A stretch of 43,867 nt of DNA from a bacterium. GTDB lineage: Bacteria > Armatimonadota > UBA5829. The notes beneath the pieces are model-generated. The model was given only the letters and a program-made list of their open reading frames with translations, was not told the origin of the DNA and did not search any database. Each line of letters opens with the position of its first letter. Position 1 is the stretch's first letter. The translations under genes were made by a program, and so were the position numbers. Of this stretch, positions 8,692 through 18,259 are shown in pieces. The stretch spans positions 1 to 43,867 of the forward strand of contig JAJFUS010000002.1 of assembly GCA_021372295.1 (NCBI GenBank), given 5' to 3'.

Positions 8692-11600
8692 TTCTAGTAC
8701 ATTCGATAAAATCCGGATAAGTATTGCTTCTCCGGAAGATATAAGGTCGTGGTCGTGCGGCGAGGTCAAGAAGCCTGAGACCATAAACTATCGCACATTC
8801 AAGCCCGAGCGTGATGGGCTTTTCTGCGAGAGAATATTCGGGCCGGTCAAGGACTGGGAGTGCCACTGCGGGCGATATAAGAAAGTCAAGTTCAAGGGCG
8901 TCGTCTGTGACCGCTGCGGAGTTGAGGTTACTCGCTCCAAGGTTCGTCGCGAGAGGATGGGGCATATCGAGCTTGCCGCGCCTGTCTCGCACATCTGGTA
9001 CCTAAAGGGCGTTCCCAGCCCGATGGCGCTGCTTTTGGATATGTCGCCCAGACCGCTGGAGCGGGTGCTGTACTTCGCCTCGTATATCGTGATTCATGTT
9101 GACAGGCCCAAGATCAATCAGCACATTGAAGAGATCCGAACGGCCGTCAATGCTGCCGCCGAGGATATCGTTGTTCAGCGCGACGCCAATATTGCGGAAC
9201 TTCGCAAGAATGCCGCCAAAGACGAGAAAGAAAATCCTGACTGGGATGACAAGAAGAAAAATGAGCAGACCAAGAGGCTCAATGAACGGATCAAGGGTGA
9301 GGAGCGCGACGCCACAGATCATGTCGACGAACTGCACGCTACCCTGAAGCTGCTTGAGAGTGTTCAAAAGCTCGAGCTGATTACAGAAGACCAGTATCGA
9401 GCTCTCGACAGATTGCTCGAAGTCATATCCGAGAAGCTGGATATCGACTTGGACGAGGCTCTTCGCGCCGGCCTGGGCGGAACTGCTATAAAGGAACTGC
9501 TCTCTGAGGTTGATCTCGAAAAGCTGGCTCGTGAGCTGCGCAAGGAAATTTCGCAGACCACAGGCCCCAAGAGGGCGAGAGCCATCAAGAGGCTGGAAGT
9601 CGCTGATTCATTTATACTCTCAAAGAGCAGGCCGGAATGGATGATCCTGGACTGCATACCGGTCATTTCGCCGGAGCTTAGGCCGATGGTTCAGCTCGAT
9701 GGTGGCAGGTTCGCTACGTCCGACTTGAACGACCTCTATCGCAGGATCATCAATCGAAATAATCGGCTTAAGAAGATTACCGAGATTCGCGCTCCTGAAT
9801 CGATCATCAACCACGAAAAGCGACTCCTTCAGGAGGCTGTGGATGCCTTGATCGACAATGGCAGGCGAACGAGACCGGTGGTCGGCTCAAACAACAGGCC
9901 GCTGAAGTCGCTTTCCGATATGCTCAAAGGCAAGGAAGGCCGCTTCAGAAAGAACTTGCTCGGTAAGCGCGTAGACTACTCGGGACGTTCGGTCATTGTC
10001 GTCGGGCCGTCCTTGAAACTGCACCAGTGCGGCTTGCCTAAGGAAATGGCGCTGGAGCTCTTCAAGCCGTTCGTTATGAAGACCCTGGTCGAGAAGAAAT
10101 ACACGTCGAACATCAAGACGGCAAAACGAATGATCGACCGCATGAAGCCCGAGGTATGGGACGCGCTGGAAGACGTTATCAGCGAGCATCCTGTTATGCT
10201 GAATCGCGCTCCCACGCTGCACAGGTTGGGAATCCAGGCTTTCGAGCCAATATTGGTGGACGGCAAGGCCATTCAGCTTCACCCGCTGGTGTGTCACGCG
10301 TTCAACGCGGACTTCGACGGCGACCAGATGGCGGTTCACGTGCCGCTTTCGGCGTCGGCGCAGGCCGAGGCCAGAATACTGATGCTCTCGACGCACAACC
10401 TGTTCTCGCCTGCGGACGGCAGGCCGGTTGTTGCGCCGCTTCAGGACATAGTCTTGGGGTCGTTCTATATGACCATGAAAAAGGAAATGCCGGAGGGCTT
10501 CGAGCCGTCCGTCTTCGGCAGTGTTGAGGAGGCGATGGCGGTTTATGCAAATCCGGCCTCCAAATCCGACATACATGAACCGATAAAGGTCAGATTGCCA
10601 AAATCTCCAGATAGTGAGGAGACAGAACTACGTGAAATTACGTTCGGGCGTCTGATGTTCAATAATATACTGCCGCCGAACATGCGTTATATAGACAGAG
10701 AGATCGACAAAAAGATGATGGCGAAGCTTGTCAATGACTGTTACGAGAAGAATGGTCACGAACTGACTGTCAAGCTTCTTGACGACCTCAAGGCGCTCGG
10801 CTTCCAGTACGCGACGGCCTCAGGCATTACGATCTCGATGACCGACATGGACATTCCGTCCAAGCGCGACGATATCGTCGACCGTACGCAGACAGCAGTC
10901 GCCAGAAAGAATCGCGACTATACAAGAGGTCTTATCACTCAGGCCGAACGCAAACAGCAGGTTCTGGAACTGTGGACTCGCGCCGCTGACGAGGTCGCCG
11001 AGGCGATCACCGAGGGTGTCGAGCCGTTTAACCCGATCTCGATCATAACGACCTCGGGCGCAAGAGGTTCCAAAAGGCAGATCACACAGCTTGCCGGAAT
11101 GCGCGGTCTCATGAGCGACCCGTTCGGCAATCTTATTGAAGACCTGCCTATCAAGTCGAACTTCCACGAAGGACTTAACGTCCTTGAGTACTTTATCTCG
11201 ACTCACGGCGCTCGAAAGGGTCTGGCGGACACCGCTCTTAGAACCGCGGATGCCGGGTACCTTACCAGGAGACTGGTGGACGTCGCGCAGGACGTTATCG
11301 TGCGCGGAGCCGATTGCGGCACCACCAATGGCGTATATGTCTCGACGATTGAAGAGTCCGGCGAGGTGATCGAGACTATCGGTGACAGGCTCAGAGGCCG
11401 CACGGCGTTGGAAGACATCTATCTGCCGGGCGAGAAAGAGCCAATTGTTCGGGCAAATGAGATTATCGCAGACGACGTGGCCAAGGCGATCGAGGCTGGT
11501 GGCTTAACCAGAGTTGGTGTGCGCTCGCCGCTTACATGCGAGCTCAGGCAGGGAATCTGCGCCACGTGTTACGGGCGCGATATGGCTAACGGTAAGCCCG

Positions 11601-13018
11601 TTGACGCTGGCTGTGCGGTAGGGATTATCGCGGCGCAGTCAATCGGCGAACCGGGCACGCAGCTTACTATGAGAACCTTCCACACCGGAGGCGTCGCGGG
11701 CAAATATCTGACTGGGGTTGCCGAGGTCAAAAAGAAGAAACAGGAGTCCCTGCGCGACCTGCACGAAGACATCCGCCGGGGTCTGGTCTCCATCGAAGAC
11801 GGCGTCGAAGGCATTGAGCGCGAGCGTTCCAGGGCCGTCCAGGCCGTTCTAAAGGTTCTCGAAGATCAGGTAAGAGGTCTGCTGCGTGTTGTCGAGCTTT
11901 TTGAAGCTCGAAAGCCCAAGGGACAGGCGATCATTACGGAAGTTGCCGGGGAAGTCGTGGACATAGAGACCAGAGGTCTCAAGCGAGTGGTTATCCACTC
12001 CGAGCAGCCGACTTACGATACATCGGCTCTGGCAGGCGAGGTGATTGTCGATCCAATAGTCAATCCGAAGACCGGCGACACCATGTTTGAGGCCGGCACG
12101 GAGCTGACCGAAAAACTGGCGCGCAAGGTCAAAGATGCCGGAGTGCAGACGGTCAAGCTGCGCAAGACCCACTTGGTTCCTTACAGAGGCAACCTCGAGG
12201 TCGAGGTTGGGCAGACGGTGCAGGCGGGCGACCGCTTAACCGAAGGCCCGATGGATCCGCACAAGGTGCTCGAACTCCAGGGAGTGCGTGGCATCATGGA
12301 ATATCTGGTTCGCGAGATCCAGAACGTTTACAAGTCGCAGGGCGTTGACATTAACGACAAGCACGTCGAGATTATCGTTCGCCAGATGCTCAGAAAACGC
12401 AAAGTGATCGAATCGGGCGACACCAAGTTCCTGCCGGGCCAGGTGGTCGATAAGTTCGACTTTGAGGACGAGAACACCCGTGTGAGAACCGCGGGCGGCA
12501 CCGAAGCGACAGCCGACTGGGTGCTTTTGGGTATCACTGAGGCGTCGCTTGCAACTGACAGCTTCCTGTCGGCGGCGTCGTTCCAGAAAACCACCAGGGT
12601 TCTCACGGACGCAGCCGTGCGGGGTAAGCGAGACAACTTGGTCGGGCTTAAGGAAAACGTCATTATCGGACGTTTGATTCCCGCCGGAACGGGTCTGCCG
12701 AGGTATAAGGGTCTTGACGTTATGAACGAGGATCACGAGGTCATAACAACCGCGCGACAGCTTCTGGAACCGACTTATGATCACGATGAGGAAGAGGAAG
12801 AACTGCTTCCCATCGATGATGAGATGGAACTGGAAGAACTGACTCCGCTGGCGGAAGCTGAGCCGGAGTTGATGGAGGCAGAATCCGAAGATGAGGACAT
12901 CGAGGACGAGGATGTGTTTAAAAAACTGACAAGCGCCCTCTCCGATGGTGAAGATGAGGAAGAAGCCGATTCGAGTGATGACGCTTCGATAGATGTCGAC
13001 TCGGATAATGCCATTTAG
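8684..13018 (+). CDS. rpoC: DNA-directed RNA polymerase subunit beta'
   Basis: A 1444-residue protein starting at ATG 8684 inside the end of rpoB, with GGGAGGA as ribosome binding site. The N-terminal zinc-binding segment ([22 protein letters not shown]) is present. The catalytic magnesium-binding [10 protein letters not shown] has Asp543, Asp545 and Asp547. The second zinc site ([15 protein letters not shown]), the [21 protein letters not shown] trigger-loop region and the conserved [17 protein letters not shown] near the C-terminus are also visible. The last about 80 residues are very acidic (Glu/Asp/Ser-rich) and look like a disordered tail. A strong terminator follows directly. Confidence 0.98.
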   Translation: MADSSTFDKIRISIASPEDIRSWSCGEVKKPETINYRTFKPERDGLFCERIFGPVKDWECHCGRYKKVKFKGVVCDRCGVEVTRSKVRRERMGHIELAAPVSHIWYLKGVPSPMALLLDMSPRPLERVLYFASYIVIHVDRPKINQHIEEIRTAVNAAAEDIVVQRDANIAELRKNAAKDEKENPDWDDKKKNEQTKRLNERIKGEERDATDHVDELHATLKLLESVQKLELITEDQYRALDRLLEVISEKLDIDLDEALRAGLGGTAIKELLSEVDLEKLARELRKEISQTTGPKRARAIKRLEVADSFILSKSRPEWMILDCIPVISPELRPMVQLDGGRFATSDLNDLYRRIINRNNRLKKITEIRAPESIINHEKRLLQEAVDALIDNGRRTRPVVGSNNRPLKSLSDMLKGKEGRFRKNLLGKRVDYSGRSVIVVGPSLKLHQCGLPKEMALELFKPFVMKTLVEKKYTSNIKTAKRMIDRMKPEVWDALEDVISEHPVMLNRAPTLHRLGIQAFEPILVDGKAIQLHPLVCHAFNADFDGDQMAVHVPLSASAQAEARILMLSTHNLFSPADGRPVVAPLQDIVLGSFYMTMKKEMPEGFEPSVFGSVEEAMAVYANPASKSDIHEPIKVRLPKSPDSEETELREITFGRLMFNNILPPNMRYIDREIDKKMMAKLVNDCYEKNGHELTVKLLDDLKALGFQYATASGITISMTDMDIPSKRDDIVDRTQTAVARKNRDYTRGLITQAERKQQVLELWTRAADEVAEAITEGVEPFNPISIITTSGARGSKRQITQLAGMRGLMSDPFGNLIEDLPIKSNFHEGLNVLEYFISTHGARKGLADTALRTADAGYLTRRLVDVAQDVIVRGADCGTTNGVYVSTIEESGEVIETIGDRLRGRTALEDIYLPGEKEPIVRANEIIADDVAKAIEAGGLTRVGVRSPLTCELRQGICATCYGRDMANGKPVDAGCAVGIIAAQSIGEPGTQLTMRTFHTGGVAGKYLTGVAEVKKKKQESLRDLHEDIRRGLVSIEDGVEGIERERSRAVQAVLKVLEDQVRGLLRVVELFEARKPKGQAIITEVAGEVVDIETRGLKRVVIHSEQPTYDTSALAGEVIVDPIVNPKTGDTMFEAGTELTEKLARKVKDAGVQTVKLRKTHLVPYRGNLEVEVGQTVQAGDRLTEGPMDPHKVLELQGVRGIMEYLVREIQNVYKSQGVDINDKHVEIIVRQMLRKRKVIESGDTKFLPGQVVDKFDFEDENTRVRTAGGTEATADWVLLGITEASLATDSFLSAASFQKTTRVLTDAAVRGKRDNLVGLKENVIIGRLIPAGTGLPRYKGLDVMNEDHEVITTARQLLEPTYDHDEEEEELLPIDDEMELEELTPLAEAEPELMEAESEDEDIEDEDVFKKLTSALSDGEDEEEADSSDDASIDVDSDNAI

Positions 13019-13028
13019 CAGATAGGTA

Positions 13029-13069
13029 AACAGGCAACAGAACGCGAACTTAGCGGACTGTTGCCTGTT
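13029..13069 (+). terminator. Intrinsic terminator after rpoC, possibly bidirectional
   Basis: AACAGGCAACAG at 13029-13040 pairs perfectly with CTGTTGCCTGTT at 13058-13069, followed on the plus strand by CTATTAATAT. On the minus strand the stem is followed by TTTACC. It can therefore also end the converging BON gene, whose stop codon is at 13073. Confidence 0.8.
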
Positions 13070-13072
13070 CTA

Positions 13073-13630
13073 TTAATATAGTTGAGACTGAGGGTTTCGG
13101 ACAAACAGGTTATTGTATACGGCGGTTACACCCCGCACTCCGGCTGCGACCAGTGGAGCCATGTCCATAGCCCATTCACTTTGCACATATCCCGAGAGTT
13201 GGACTACACCGTCCTTTACGTTTACTGCTATGGTGTTGGACTCAAATGTCCATTGGCCGAATCTCTGGGAGATTTCACGTGCGATTCGCAGGTCTTCGCC
13301 GCCCAATGGCGAGACGCATAACTTGTTGTCCACCAGGGCGACTCCGCGCACGCTGGATGCAAGGATCGTCGCGGCTGATTTCTGTTGATCGTTAAATACA
13401 TAGCCGGTGAGGGTTACAGCGCCTCTCTGCGAGCGTACGCATATATAGGTTCCCGCGTTCGGGACCAAGCCTCCGAGTCGGGAGAGGATCGTAGCCTGGA
13501 TGATCTGGTCGTTTATTACAGGACATGCGACCGTAGGAACGCCGCCCACCGGGCAGGGGTTATCTGCTGTCTGTGCGAATGCGGGTATCGCCACGACAAG
13601 CGTTATTGTTATCATTAATATCTTAAGCAT
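13073..13630 (-). CDS. Secreted protein with two BON domains
   Basis: A 185-residue protein with GGGAGGA 8 bases before ATG 13630. Residues 1-19 form a clear signal peptide (MLKILMITITLVVAIPAFAQ). Two BON repeats follow, about 48-112 and 115-180. Each has a short helix, then a beta-strand with the G/L-x-G pattern (VTLTGYV and VQLSGYV) and a terminal 'GV..V.N.L' segment. BON proteins such as OsmY act in the periplasm and are thought to bind membranes or protect against osmotic and envelope stress. The exact role here is unknown. It runs against rpoC and diverges from the next gene. Confidence 0.8.
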   Translation of the reverse strand: MLKILMITITLVVAIPAFAQTADNPCPVGGVPTVACPVINDQIIQATILSRLGGLVPNAGTYICVRSQRGAVTLTGYVFNDQQKSAATILASSVRGVALVDNKLCVSPLGGEDLRIAREISQRFGQWTFESNTIAVNVKDGVVQLSGYVQSEWAMDMAPLVAAGVRGVTAVYNNLFVRNPQSQLY

Positions 13631-13645
13631 ATTTCATTCCTCCCA

Positions 13646-13664
13646 AGAAACCGGGCTGGTTTCT
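13646..13664. promoter_or_regulatory. Inverted repeat in the divergent BON/nucleotidase intergenic region
   Basis: AGAAACC (13646-13652) and GGTTTCT (13658-13664) form a perfect 7-bp inverted repeat around GGGCT, immediately upstream of the BON gene's ribosome binding site. It could be an operator or a 5'-UTR hairpin. No factor can be assigned. Confidence 0.35.
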
Positions 13665-13732
13665 AATCGAAACTAATGGGCAGCGAAAGGCTCTACATCG
13701 TAATCAGTTTACCCTTTTGAGGTGCAATTTCG

Positions 13733-14392
13733 ATGAAAATGATTAGAATGTTGGTCATTTCGGTGGTTGTATTAATGACTGCATTGGGTGTGGGCAGTGC
13801 GGCAATTGTTCTCAGCAAAAACGCTTTTGGCAACCAAGATGTGGAGAAGGTCGAAACCGGTACTGGGGACCTTGTAGCTGACTCCGTTCGATCTCAGCTT
13901 CGCACTGACATTGCTTTTATCGCGGCAAGTGAGCTTAAGGCCAATAGCACGTCCTTTCCTGCCGGCAATGTGTCTTCAGACGACGTCGCGGCGTTGATCT
14001 CATATCCTGACGATCCCCTTGCTGAGCTTAATCTCACCGGAAAAGCAATTCGCCAGGCGCTTGAGAGAGCCGTCTCCATATATCCACAACCCAATCTGGG
14101 ATTTTTGCAGGTTTCAGGACTTGAATTCAGCTTCAACCCGTCTAGAAAGGCAGGCGAGAGGGTCGCTTCGGTCAATGTGAACGGCGTGTCTCTGATAGAT
14201 TCACGCAATTACTCGGTTGCGGTCACCAACTCCATGGCCAATGGTGCAATCGGATACTGGAAAGTCTGGTCGGCAAGCGAGGTTAAAACCCGCTATTCCA
14301 ATGAAACTGTCGCGAAGGCTGTCGCAGACTATTTCACTTCCAGAAAGACTGTGGATTACGGCGTTTTGGATCGCATCACGGTCGTAAAGTAG
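13733..14392 (+). CDS. Free-standing 5'-nucleotidase C-terminal domain protein, exported
   Basis: A 219-residue protein with GAGGTG 8 bases before ATG 13733. An N-terminal hydrophobic stretch (residues 7-24) is a signal peptide or anchor. The rest matches the substrate-binding C-terminal domain of 5'-nucleotidases such as UshA: GDLVADSVRSQ, a LPAGNVSSDDV-like strand, LTGKAIRQALE, GFLQVSGLEFSFNPSRKAGERV and a GAIGYW segment. The N-terminal metallophosphatase domain normally fused to it is absent, with no trace upstream. A metallophosphatase-only gene lies at 39254-39991. It probably binds a nucleotide-like ligand; catalysis is not expected. The peptidase gene follows within 12 bases. Confidence 0.75.
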   Translation: MKMIRMLVISVVVLMTALGVGSAAIVLSKNAFGNQDVEKVETGTGDLVADSVRSQLRTDIAFIAASELKANSTSFPAGNVSSDDVAALISYPDDPLAELNLTGKAIRQALERAVSIYPQPNLGFLQVSGLEFSFNPSRKAGERVASVNVNGVSLIDSRNYSVAVTNSMANGAIGYWKVWSASEVKTRYSNETVAKAVADYFTSRKTVDYGVLDRITVVK

Positions 14393-14403
14393 GAGAACAG
14401 ACG

Positions 14404-15390
14404 CTGAAGGGCAGGATTTTATCCAACAAGAGCCGATTGTGGTTTATTATGTCGGCATTGGTCGTATTTTCGGTAATTTCCGTTGCTGTCGGGTGTTTGC
14501 CGGCGGGCAATACCGCGCCGAGCATACCGGCGTTTGATGAAGACCGTGCGTTTGAACTGCTCAAAAAGCAGGTGGGTTTTGGACCGAGATACCCAGGCGT
14601 CGAGGGGCACGAACTGACCGCCGAATTTATTCGCTGTCAACTCAAGCCTTACGCTGATGGAGTCAAAACGCAGGAGTTTTCCGATGTCGTGCGTGGCAAG
14701 ACTCTGAGCATGAGCAACATCATCGCACACTTTAATCCTTCCGCAGCCAGGCAAATCTTGCTCGCCGCGCACTGGGACTCTCGTCCGACCGCCGATATGG
14801 AAATCGACCCTGCAAAGAAAAAACAGCCCATCCCAGCTGCTAACGATGGAGGCTCGGGTGTGGCGGTGCTGCTGGAACTGGCTCGGATTTTCGCCAAACA
14901 GAAGCCTGACGTGGGAGTTGTGATGGTGTTCTTTGACGGTGAAGACTACGGCTCTGACTCGGGCGGTATGTTCCTCGGCTCTACTTACTTCGCCAAGAAT
15001 TTGTCGGATGGCGCATCGTTTGACGGAAAGCCGTTCAAGATTGAGTATGGAATCCTTTTGGATATGGTTGGGGACAAAGATCTCGCGATACCTCAAGAGC
15101 AATCGTCGGTTGATGCCGCCCCCGAAGTTGTTCAAAAGGTCTGGAGAATGGCTGAAAAAATGGGGTATCGAGATGTATTCGTTCCGGATGTGGGCATGAG
15201 CATTCAGGATGACCACATTCCACTCATTGAGGCAGGAGTCAAGTGTATCGATCTTATCGACTTCAATTACGGCCCTTGGCACACCCTTGACGACACTCCT
15301 GATAAGTGTTCCCCGAAGTCTTTGAGAATTGTCGGTGAGGTTGTGGCGAACGTAATTTATGCAGAACCTCCAGTGGAGGCCGCCCGCTAG
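14404..15390 (+). CDS. M28-family metallopeptidase, probable lipoprotein
   Basis: Zinc peptidase of family M28, related to bacterial glutaminyl-cyclase-like members. Visible zinc-ligand motifs are AHWDSRPTAD, ANDGGSGVA, FFDGEDYG, a D in GILLDMVGD, and H in YGPWHTLDDTPDKCS. I chose CTG 14404: AGGAG at 14391-14395 lies 8 bases before it, and it adds a positively charged n-region (KGRILSNKSR) to the hydrophobic segment that ends AVGC, a lipobox-like site. The next in-frame start is TTG 14437, which has no ribosome binding site and loses the charges. The protein is about 328 residues. It would act outside the inner membrane. Function is firm; the start is moderate. Confidence 0.85.
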   Translation: MKGRILSNKSRLWFIMSALVVFSVISVAVGCLPAGNTAPSIPAFDEDRAFELLKKQVGFGPRYPGVEGHELTAEFIRCQLKPYADGVKTQEFSDVVRGKTLSMSNIIAHFNPSAARQILLAAHWDSRPTADMEIDPAKKKQPIPAANDGGSGVAVLLELARIFAKQKPDVGVVMVFFDGEDYGSDSGGMFLGSTYFAKNLSDGASFDGKPFKIEYGILLDMVGDKDLAIPQEQSSVDAAPEVVQKVWRMAEKMGYRDVFVPDVGMSIQDDHIPLIEAGVKCIDLIDFNYGPWHTLDDTPDKCSPKSLRIVGEVVANVIYAEPPVEAAR

Positions 15391-15406
15391 TTTAGATTGG
15401 GGAGAA

Positions 15407-15787
15407 TTAAGGAAGAGTCGCGATAAGTTCGATCTCGACCTTCGCTCCGCGAGGCAGCGCGGCGACCTGCACGGTGGATCGAGCAGGCGGCTCTCCTATC
15501 ATATACGATGCGTAGACGTCATTAATCCGGCTGAAGTCGGTGATGTCCGTGAGGAAGATAGTAGTCTTTACCACGTCCTCGAAGGTCAATCCCTGTGATG
15601 ACAATATGCCCTTGAGGTTTTCCATTACTCGCCGGGTCTGCGCCACCGCGTCCACCGCGTCCATCTGACCAGTCTTGGGATCGAGCGCAATCTGACCTGA
15701 TACGAACAAGAAGCCGTTTGCCTTGATCGCCTGGGAATAAGGCCCAATCGCCGCCGGAGCATCGCTTGTGTCAATCCTGGCCTTCAT
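15407..15787 (-). CDS. ridA: RidA family reactive enamine/imine deaminase
   Basis: A 126-residue protein, normal length for the YjgF/YER057c/UK114 family. RidA hydrolyses reactive 2-aminoacrylate and related imines produced by PLP enzymes in the cytoplasm. Family signatures are APAAIGPYSQAIKANGFLFVSGQI at the N-terminus and PARSTVQVAALPRGAKVEIE at the C-terminus. Arg103 is the conserved carboxylate-binding arginine, and E118/E120 lie at the active-site end. It begins 9 bases after the NlpC/P60 gene stop on the same strand, so the two are probably co-transcribed although functionally unrelated. Confidence 0.93.
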   Translation of the reverse strand: MKARIDTSDAPAAIGPYSQAIKANGFLFVSGQIALDPKTGQMDAVDAVAQTRRVMENLKGILSSQGLTFEDVVKTTIFLTDITDFSRINDVYASYMIGEPPARSTVQVAALPRGAKVEIELIATLP

Positions 15788-15796
15788 CTGATTATC

Positions 15797-16678
15797 CTAC
15801 TTTACGCGCCTCGCGCAGCGATATCTGCTGGAGTAGTAGCCGGAGTTGAGCGAGTCTACTCTAACGCCTCGGCCATACGTTGCTGCATGCACGAACCGGC
15901 CATCGCCGACGTATATACCGACGTGAGATATTCCCCGTCTGTAGGTCTGGAAGAACACCAGGTCTCCAGATTTCAGACTGCTTCGTGATACGGCCGTTCC
16001 CAGTCGAGCCTGAGCCGCCGATGAGTGCGGCAGCGAGACTCCATACTTTGCGAAGACATATCTGGTGAAGCCTGAGCAGTCAAACCCACCTCGACCTGTT
16101 CCTCCGCGTCGGTACCTCGACCCACGGCAGCCAAGCGCTGTCTGTATGAGGTCATTGTTTGTCGAAGCGCACGCGACTTGCGTTGGGCATATCTTCTTTG
16201 CGGTGGCGCATGTGACGGATCCTGTGCCCTTTGCCATCAAAGGTCTGTAGGCATAACCGCAGGTTCCGTCGGAGAGAGCAATTTTTACCCATGCCCCTTT
16301 GGTTGCCAGCACTTTGCCGCTGATTCCTGATGTCAGCATGGCAGTTTTAGCGAAGTGAGTGCCTGGGCCTTTTCGCAGGCAGACATTGTCAGTCTTTGCA
16401 TGCACAAAATAGCCCGATGCGGCTTTAGCGACAGTCTTCTGCCTGGGCGCGGAGTATTTGGATGGGATTTTTAATGTCTTGTTGAGGGCGAGTGTCGCAT
16501 TTTCACCGATGCCGTTGGCATGAGCGATTTGTCTTGGCGTTGTATGATATTTCTTGGCCAGCGCCCAGAGTGTGTCACCCTGTTTGACTTTATGCGCAGC
16601 CGCTTCGACAGATACTGCAGCCGTGCAAGAAACGATAATAATTGCAGATAATATGCTGCTTAGCCTTTTTCCCGTCAA
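15797..16678 (-). CDS. LysM-SH3-NlpC/P60 cell wall endopeptidase
   Basis: A 293-residue secreted peptidoglycan hydrolase. Residues 1-27 are a signal peptide. A LysM domain (about 29-73, VKQGDTLWALAKKYHTTP) binds glycan strands, a bacterial SH3-like domain (about 88-150) follows, then the NlpC/P60 catalytic domain (about 175-293). The catalytic Cys201 is in FDCSGF and the His252 of SHVGIYVG is visible, with His264 nearby. NlpC/P60 enzymes cleave peptide stems, usually D-Glu-diaminopimelate bonds. The start is TTG 16678, with AAGGGA 9 bases upstream; the nearby ATG is out of frame. Confidence 0.9.
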   Translation of the reverse strand: MTGKRLSSILSAIIIVSCTAAVSVEAAAHKVKQGDTLWALAKKYHTTPRQIAHANGIGENATLALNKTLKIPSKYSAPRQKTVAKAASGYFVHAKTDNVCLRKGPGTHFAKTAMLTSGISGKVLATKGAWVKIALSDGTCGYAYRPLMAKGTGSVTCATAKKICPTQVACASTNNDLIQTALGCRGSRYRRGGTGRGGFDCSGFTRYVFAKYGVSLPHSSAAQARLGTAVSRSSLKSGDLVFFQTYRRGISHVGIYVGDGRFVHAATYGRGVRVDSLNSGYYSSRYRCARRVK

Positions 16679-16740
16679 TACATCACATCCCTTCGATGTC
16701 GATTGCCGACGCTCGCAGCCATGAGAACGCCTGTCATCCT

Positions 16741-16780
16741 AGTATAGTCCCGTTATTTTACCGGACATTCCACCATGGTG
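16741..16780 (-). promoter_or_regulatory. Possible promoter and operator of the NlpC/P60 gene
   Basis: Reading the minus strand, TATACT (16741-16746) could be a -10 box, but the -35 is weak. A perfect 10-bp palindrome CACCATGGTG lies at 16771-16780, where an operator could sit. The whole non-coding stretch 16679-17004 also holds the sigma gene promoter at 16843-16871, and I see no gene in it. Confidence 0.3.
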
Positions 16781-16842
16781 TCAAGACCCTGTGGACGGCG
16801 GACGGGTTACTTTTTTCGACATCATATCGACCCGGCTTAGAC

Positions 16843-16871
16843 TTGAAACGCGGGACGTACACCTGTATAAT
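16843..16871 (+). promoter_or_regulatory. Sigma-70-type promoter of the ECF sigma gene
   Basis: TTGAAA at 16843-16848 and perfect TATAAT at 16866-16871 are spaced by 17 bp, with a predicted start near 16878. The same region contains TGAAAC, which resembles an ECF -35 element, but no matching ECF -10 element follows. Housekeeping control is therefore more likely than autoregulation. Confidence 0.7.
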
Positions 16872-17004
16872 AATGGTGTATGAGACGGGGCAGGATTAGG
16901 GTGTTTGGTCGGTATTTTTATTGAAAACCAGTATTTTTACCGGGTTCGAGCGGGAACTCGCGCTCGCTGCCTATCGTATTTCAATACAGGACAAGAGGTG
17001 GATG

Positions 17005-17583
17005 GTGGAACTTGCAGATGCCGTTTCCGAGGTGGCTCGGAGCAACGACAGGAAAGATTTCGACGCTCTTGTGCAGCGTTATCACAAGCAGGCGTACAAT
17101 ATAGCATACCGGATGGCCGGAAATCACGCGGATGCGGAAGATCTGGTGCAAGAAGCGTTTATTCGAGCATTCAGGTTTTTCGGGCAGTACCGGCGGGAAC
17201 TTCCTTTTGACAGTTGGCTGTATAAGATAATGTCCAACGTGTTTATAGACAAGCTGCGCCGCAAGCCCAAGGCGATGATTCGCTCGCTGGATCAGCCGGT
17301 GGCGACTTCCGAGGGCGAAGTGCAGTTCGACGTGGCGGATACGGCGGAGGGACCCGAGGATGCTGTGTTGTCCAGAGAGATGGACAGTCGCATACAGGCC
17401 GCGCTCGATACTTTGCCGGAAGTGTTTCGCCTGACGGTGATTTACGCCGATATCGAGGGTCTCTCTTATGAAGAGATAGCGGAGGCAACCGATACCAATA
17501 TAGGTACGGTGCGCTCAAGGCTGCACAGAGGCAGAAGACTTTTGCGAAACAAATTGAAGAGTTATGCAAGTCAGTTTGTGTAA
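17005..17583 (+). CDS. RNA polymerase ECF sigma factor (RpoE-like)
   Basis: Extracytoplasmic function sigma factor that redirects RNA polymerase to envelope-stress promoters. Region 2 (FDALVQRYHKQAYNIAYRMAG, ADAEDLVQEAFIRAF with the DLVQE signature) binds the core enzyme and the -10 element. Region 4 (LPEVFRLTVIYADIEGLSYEEIA, then GTVRSRLHRGRRLL) reads the -35. GAGGTG at 16995-17000 best fits GTG 17005, giving 192 residues. The frame is open to TTG 16921, but that start lacks a close ribosome binding site. The anti-sigma gene follows 15 bases after the stop. Confidence 0.92.
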   Translation: MELADAVSEVARSNDRKDFDALVQRYHKQAYNIAYRMAGNHADAEDLVQEAFIRAFRFFGQYRRELPFDSWLYKIMSNVFIDKLRRKPKAMIRSLDQPVATSEGEVQFDVADTAEGPEDAVLSREMDSRIQAALDTLPEVFRLTVIYADIEGLSYEEIAEATDTNIGTVRSRLHRGRRLLRNKLKSYASQFV

Positions 17584-17598
17584 GGCAGGTGCTGGACT

Positions 17599-18135
17599 AT
17601 GAATTGTAGAAGAGTGGCGAACCTTATGTCCGCGTATGTGGACGGCGAGCTTACGGGCTTGGAGATGCTTGAGATCAGAAGGCATCTCGGTGAATGTCCC
17701 GATTGCGCCGAAGAGTGCGAATCCATACGGTTCACTAAGAAGATGGTCTTAAGGCTGGCAACCGTCAAGCCCAGAGAAGACTTCGCAGCTTCGATAATTA
17801 TGAACCTTGATGCCATCGAAGTGCCTCGCTATCAGAAAATATTCGACTCAATGGCCGCCTTCATGCACCGCAAGCTGAGTCCGGTGGCGGCAGCTCTCGC
17901 CGTTTCTGGTGCGGCGCTTGTGATACTGTCCGCTGGCGGAGTAGACGGCGTGCGTCCTGGGTCCGGCAATCAAATAGCGATGTCACAGCAGGGCGGAAGG
18001 TCGTTCGGAGTGGGTTATTCGTCGAGTATTCCTGCGGGCTCGTTTTCAATTGAGAACCGGCCACTTGAGGTTAGAGACAACGTCAACGAACTTACGCATG
18101 CGAATATCGAACTTGCAAGCCTCACTGTAAGGTAA
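17599..18135 (+). CDS. Zinc-finger anti-sigma factor, membrane-anchored
   Basis: A 178-residue protein directly downstream of the ECF sigma gene. The N-terminal anti-sigma domain has the zinc-binding pattern H29-x3-C33-x2-C36 (HLGECPDC) plus an early Cys3 (MNCRRV). A transmembrane segment lies at about 93-114, and a Gly/Ser-rich extracytoplasmic tail follows. By analogy with RseA and ChrR-type factors, it should hold the sigma factor inactive at the membrane until envelope damage triggers release. The htrA gene follows behind its own ECF-type promoter. Confidence 0.88.
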   Translation: MNCRRVANLMSAYVDGELTGLEMLEIRRHLGECPDCAEECESIRFTKKMVLRLATVKPREDFAASIIMNLDAIEVPRYQKIFDSMAAFMHRKLSPVAAALAVSGAALVILSAGGVDGVRPGSGNQIAMSQQGGRSFGVGYSSSIPAGSFSIENRPLEVRDNVNELTHANIELASLTVR

Positions 18136-18211
18136 CACCGGGCATCGCGTGTCCAAGTGCTTGGTCTACGTCCTGTTGATGCGATGAAAATTCAATTTGT
18201 GCCCATCATAT

Positions 18212-18239
18212 CGTTCCACCAAATGTTTTTTGTGGAACG
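18212..18239. repeat. Inverted repeat overlapping the htrA promoter
   Basis: CGTTCCAC (18212-18219) and GTGGAACG (18232-18239) form a perfect 8-bp inverted repeat. The right arm contains the GGAAC of the predicted ECF promoter, so this could be an operator that modulates it, or the remains of a divergent promoter element. Confidence 0.45.
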
Positions 18240-18259
18240 ACTTCGACTGATTATCCGTC
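18234..18259 (+). promoter_or_regulatory. ECF (sigma-E-type) promoter of htrA
   Basis: GGAAC (18234-18238) is followed after exactly 17 bp by CGTC (18256-18259) and an A-rich run. This matches the GGAAC...GTC layout used by many ECF sigma factors. It lies between the ECF sigma/anti-sigma pair and htrA, a classic target. The start would be near 18265, leaving a leader of about 70 bases. Confidence 0.65.

Noticed and set aside
12781..13014. Serine-rich antisense frame at the end of rpoC
   Set aside because: Its poly-Ser sequence is just the complement of the Glu/Asp-rich RpoC tail.
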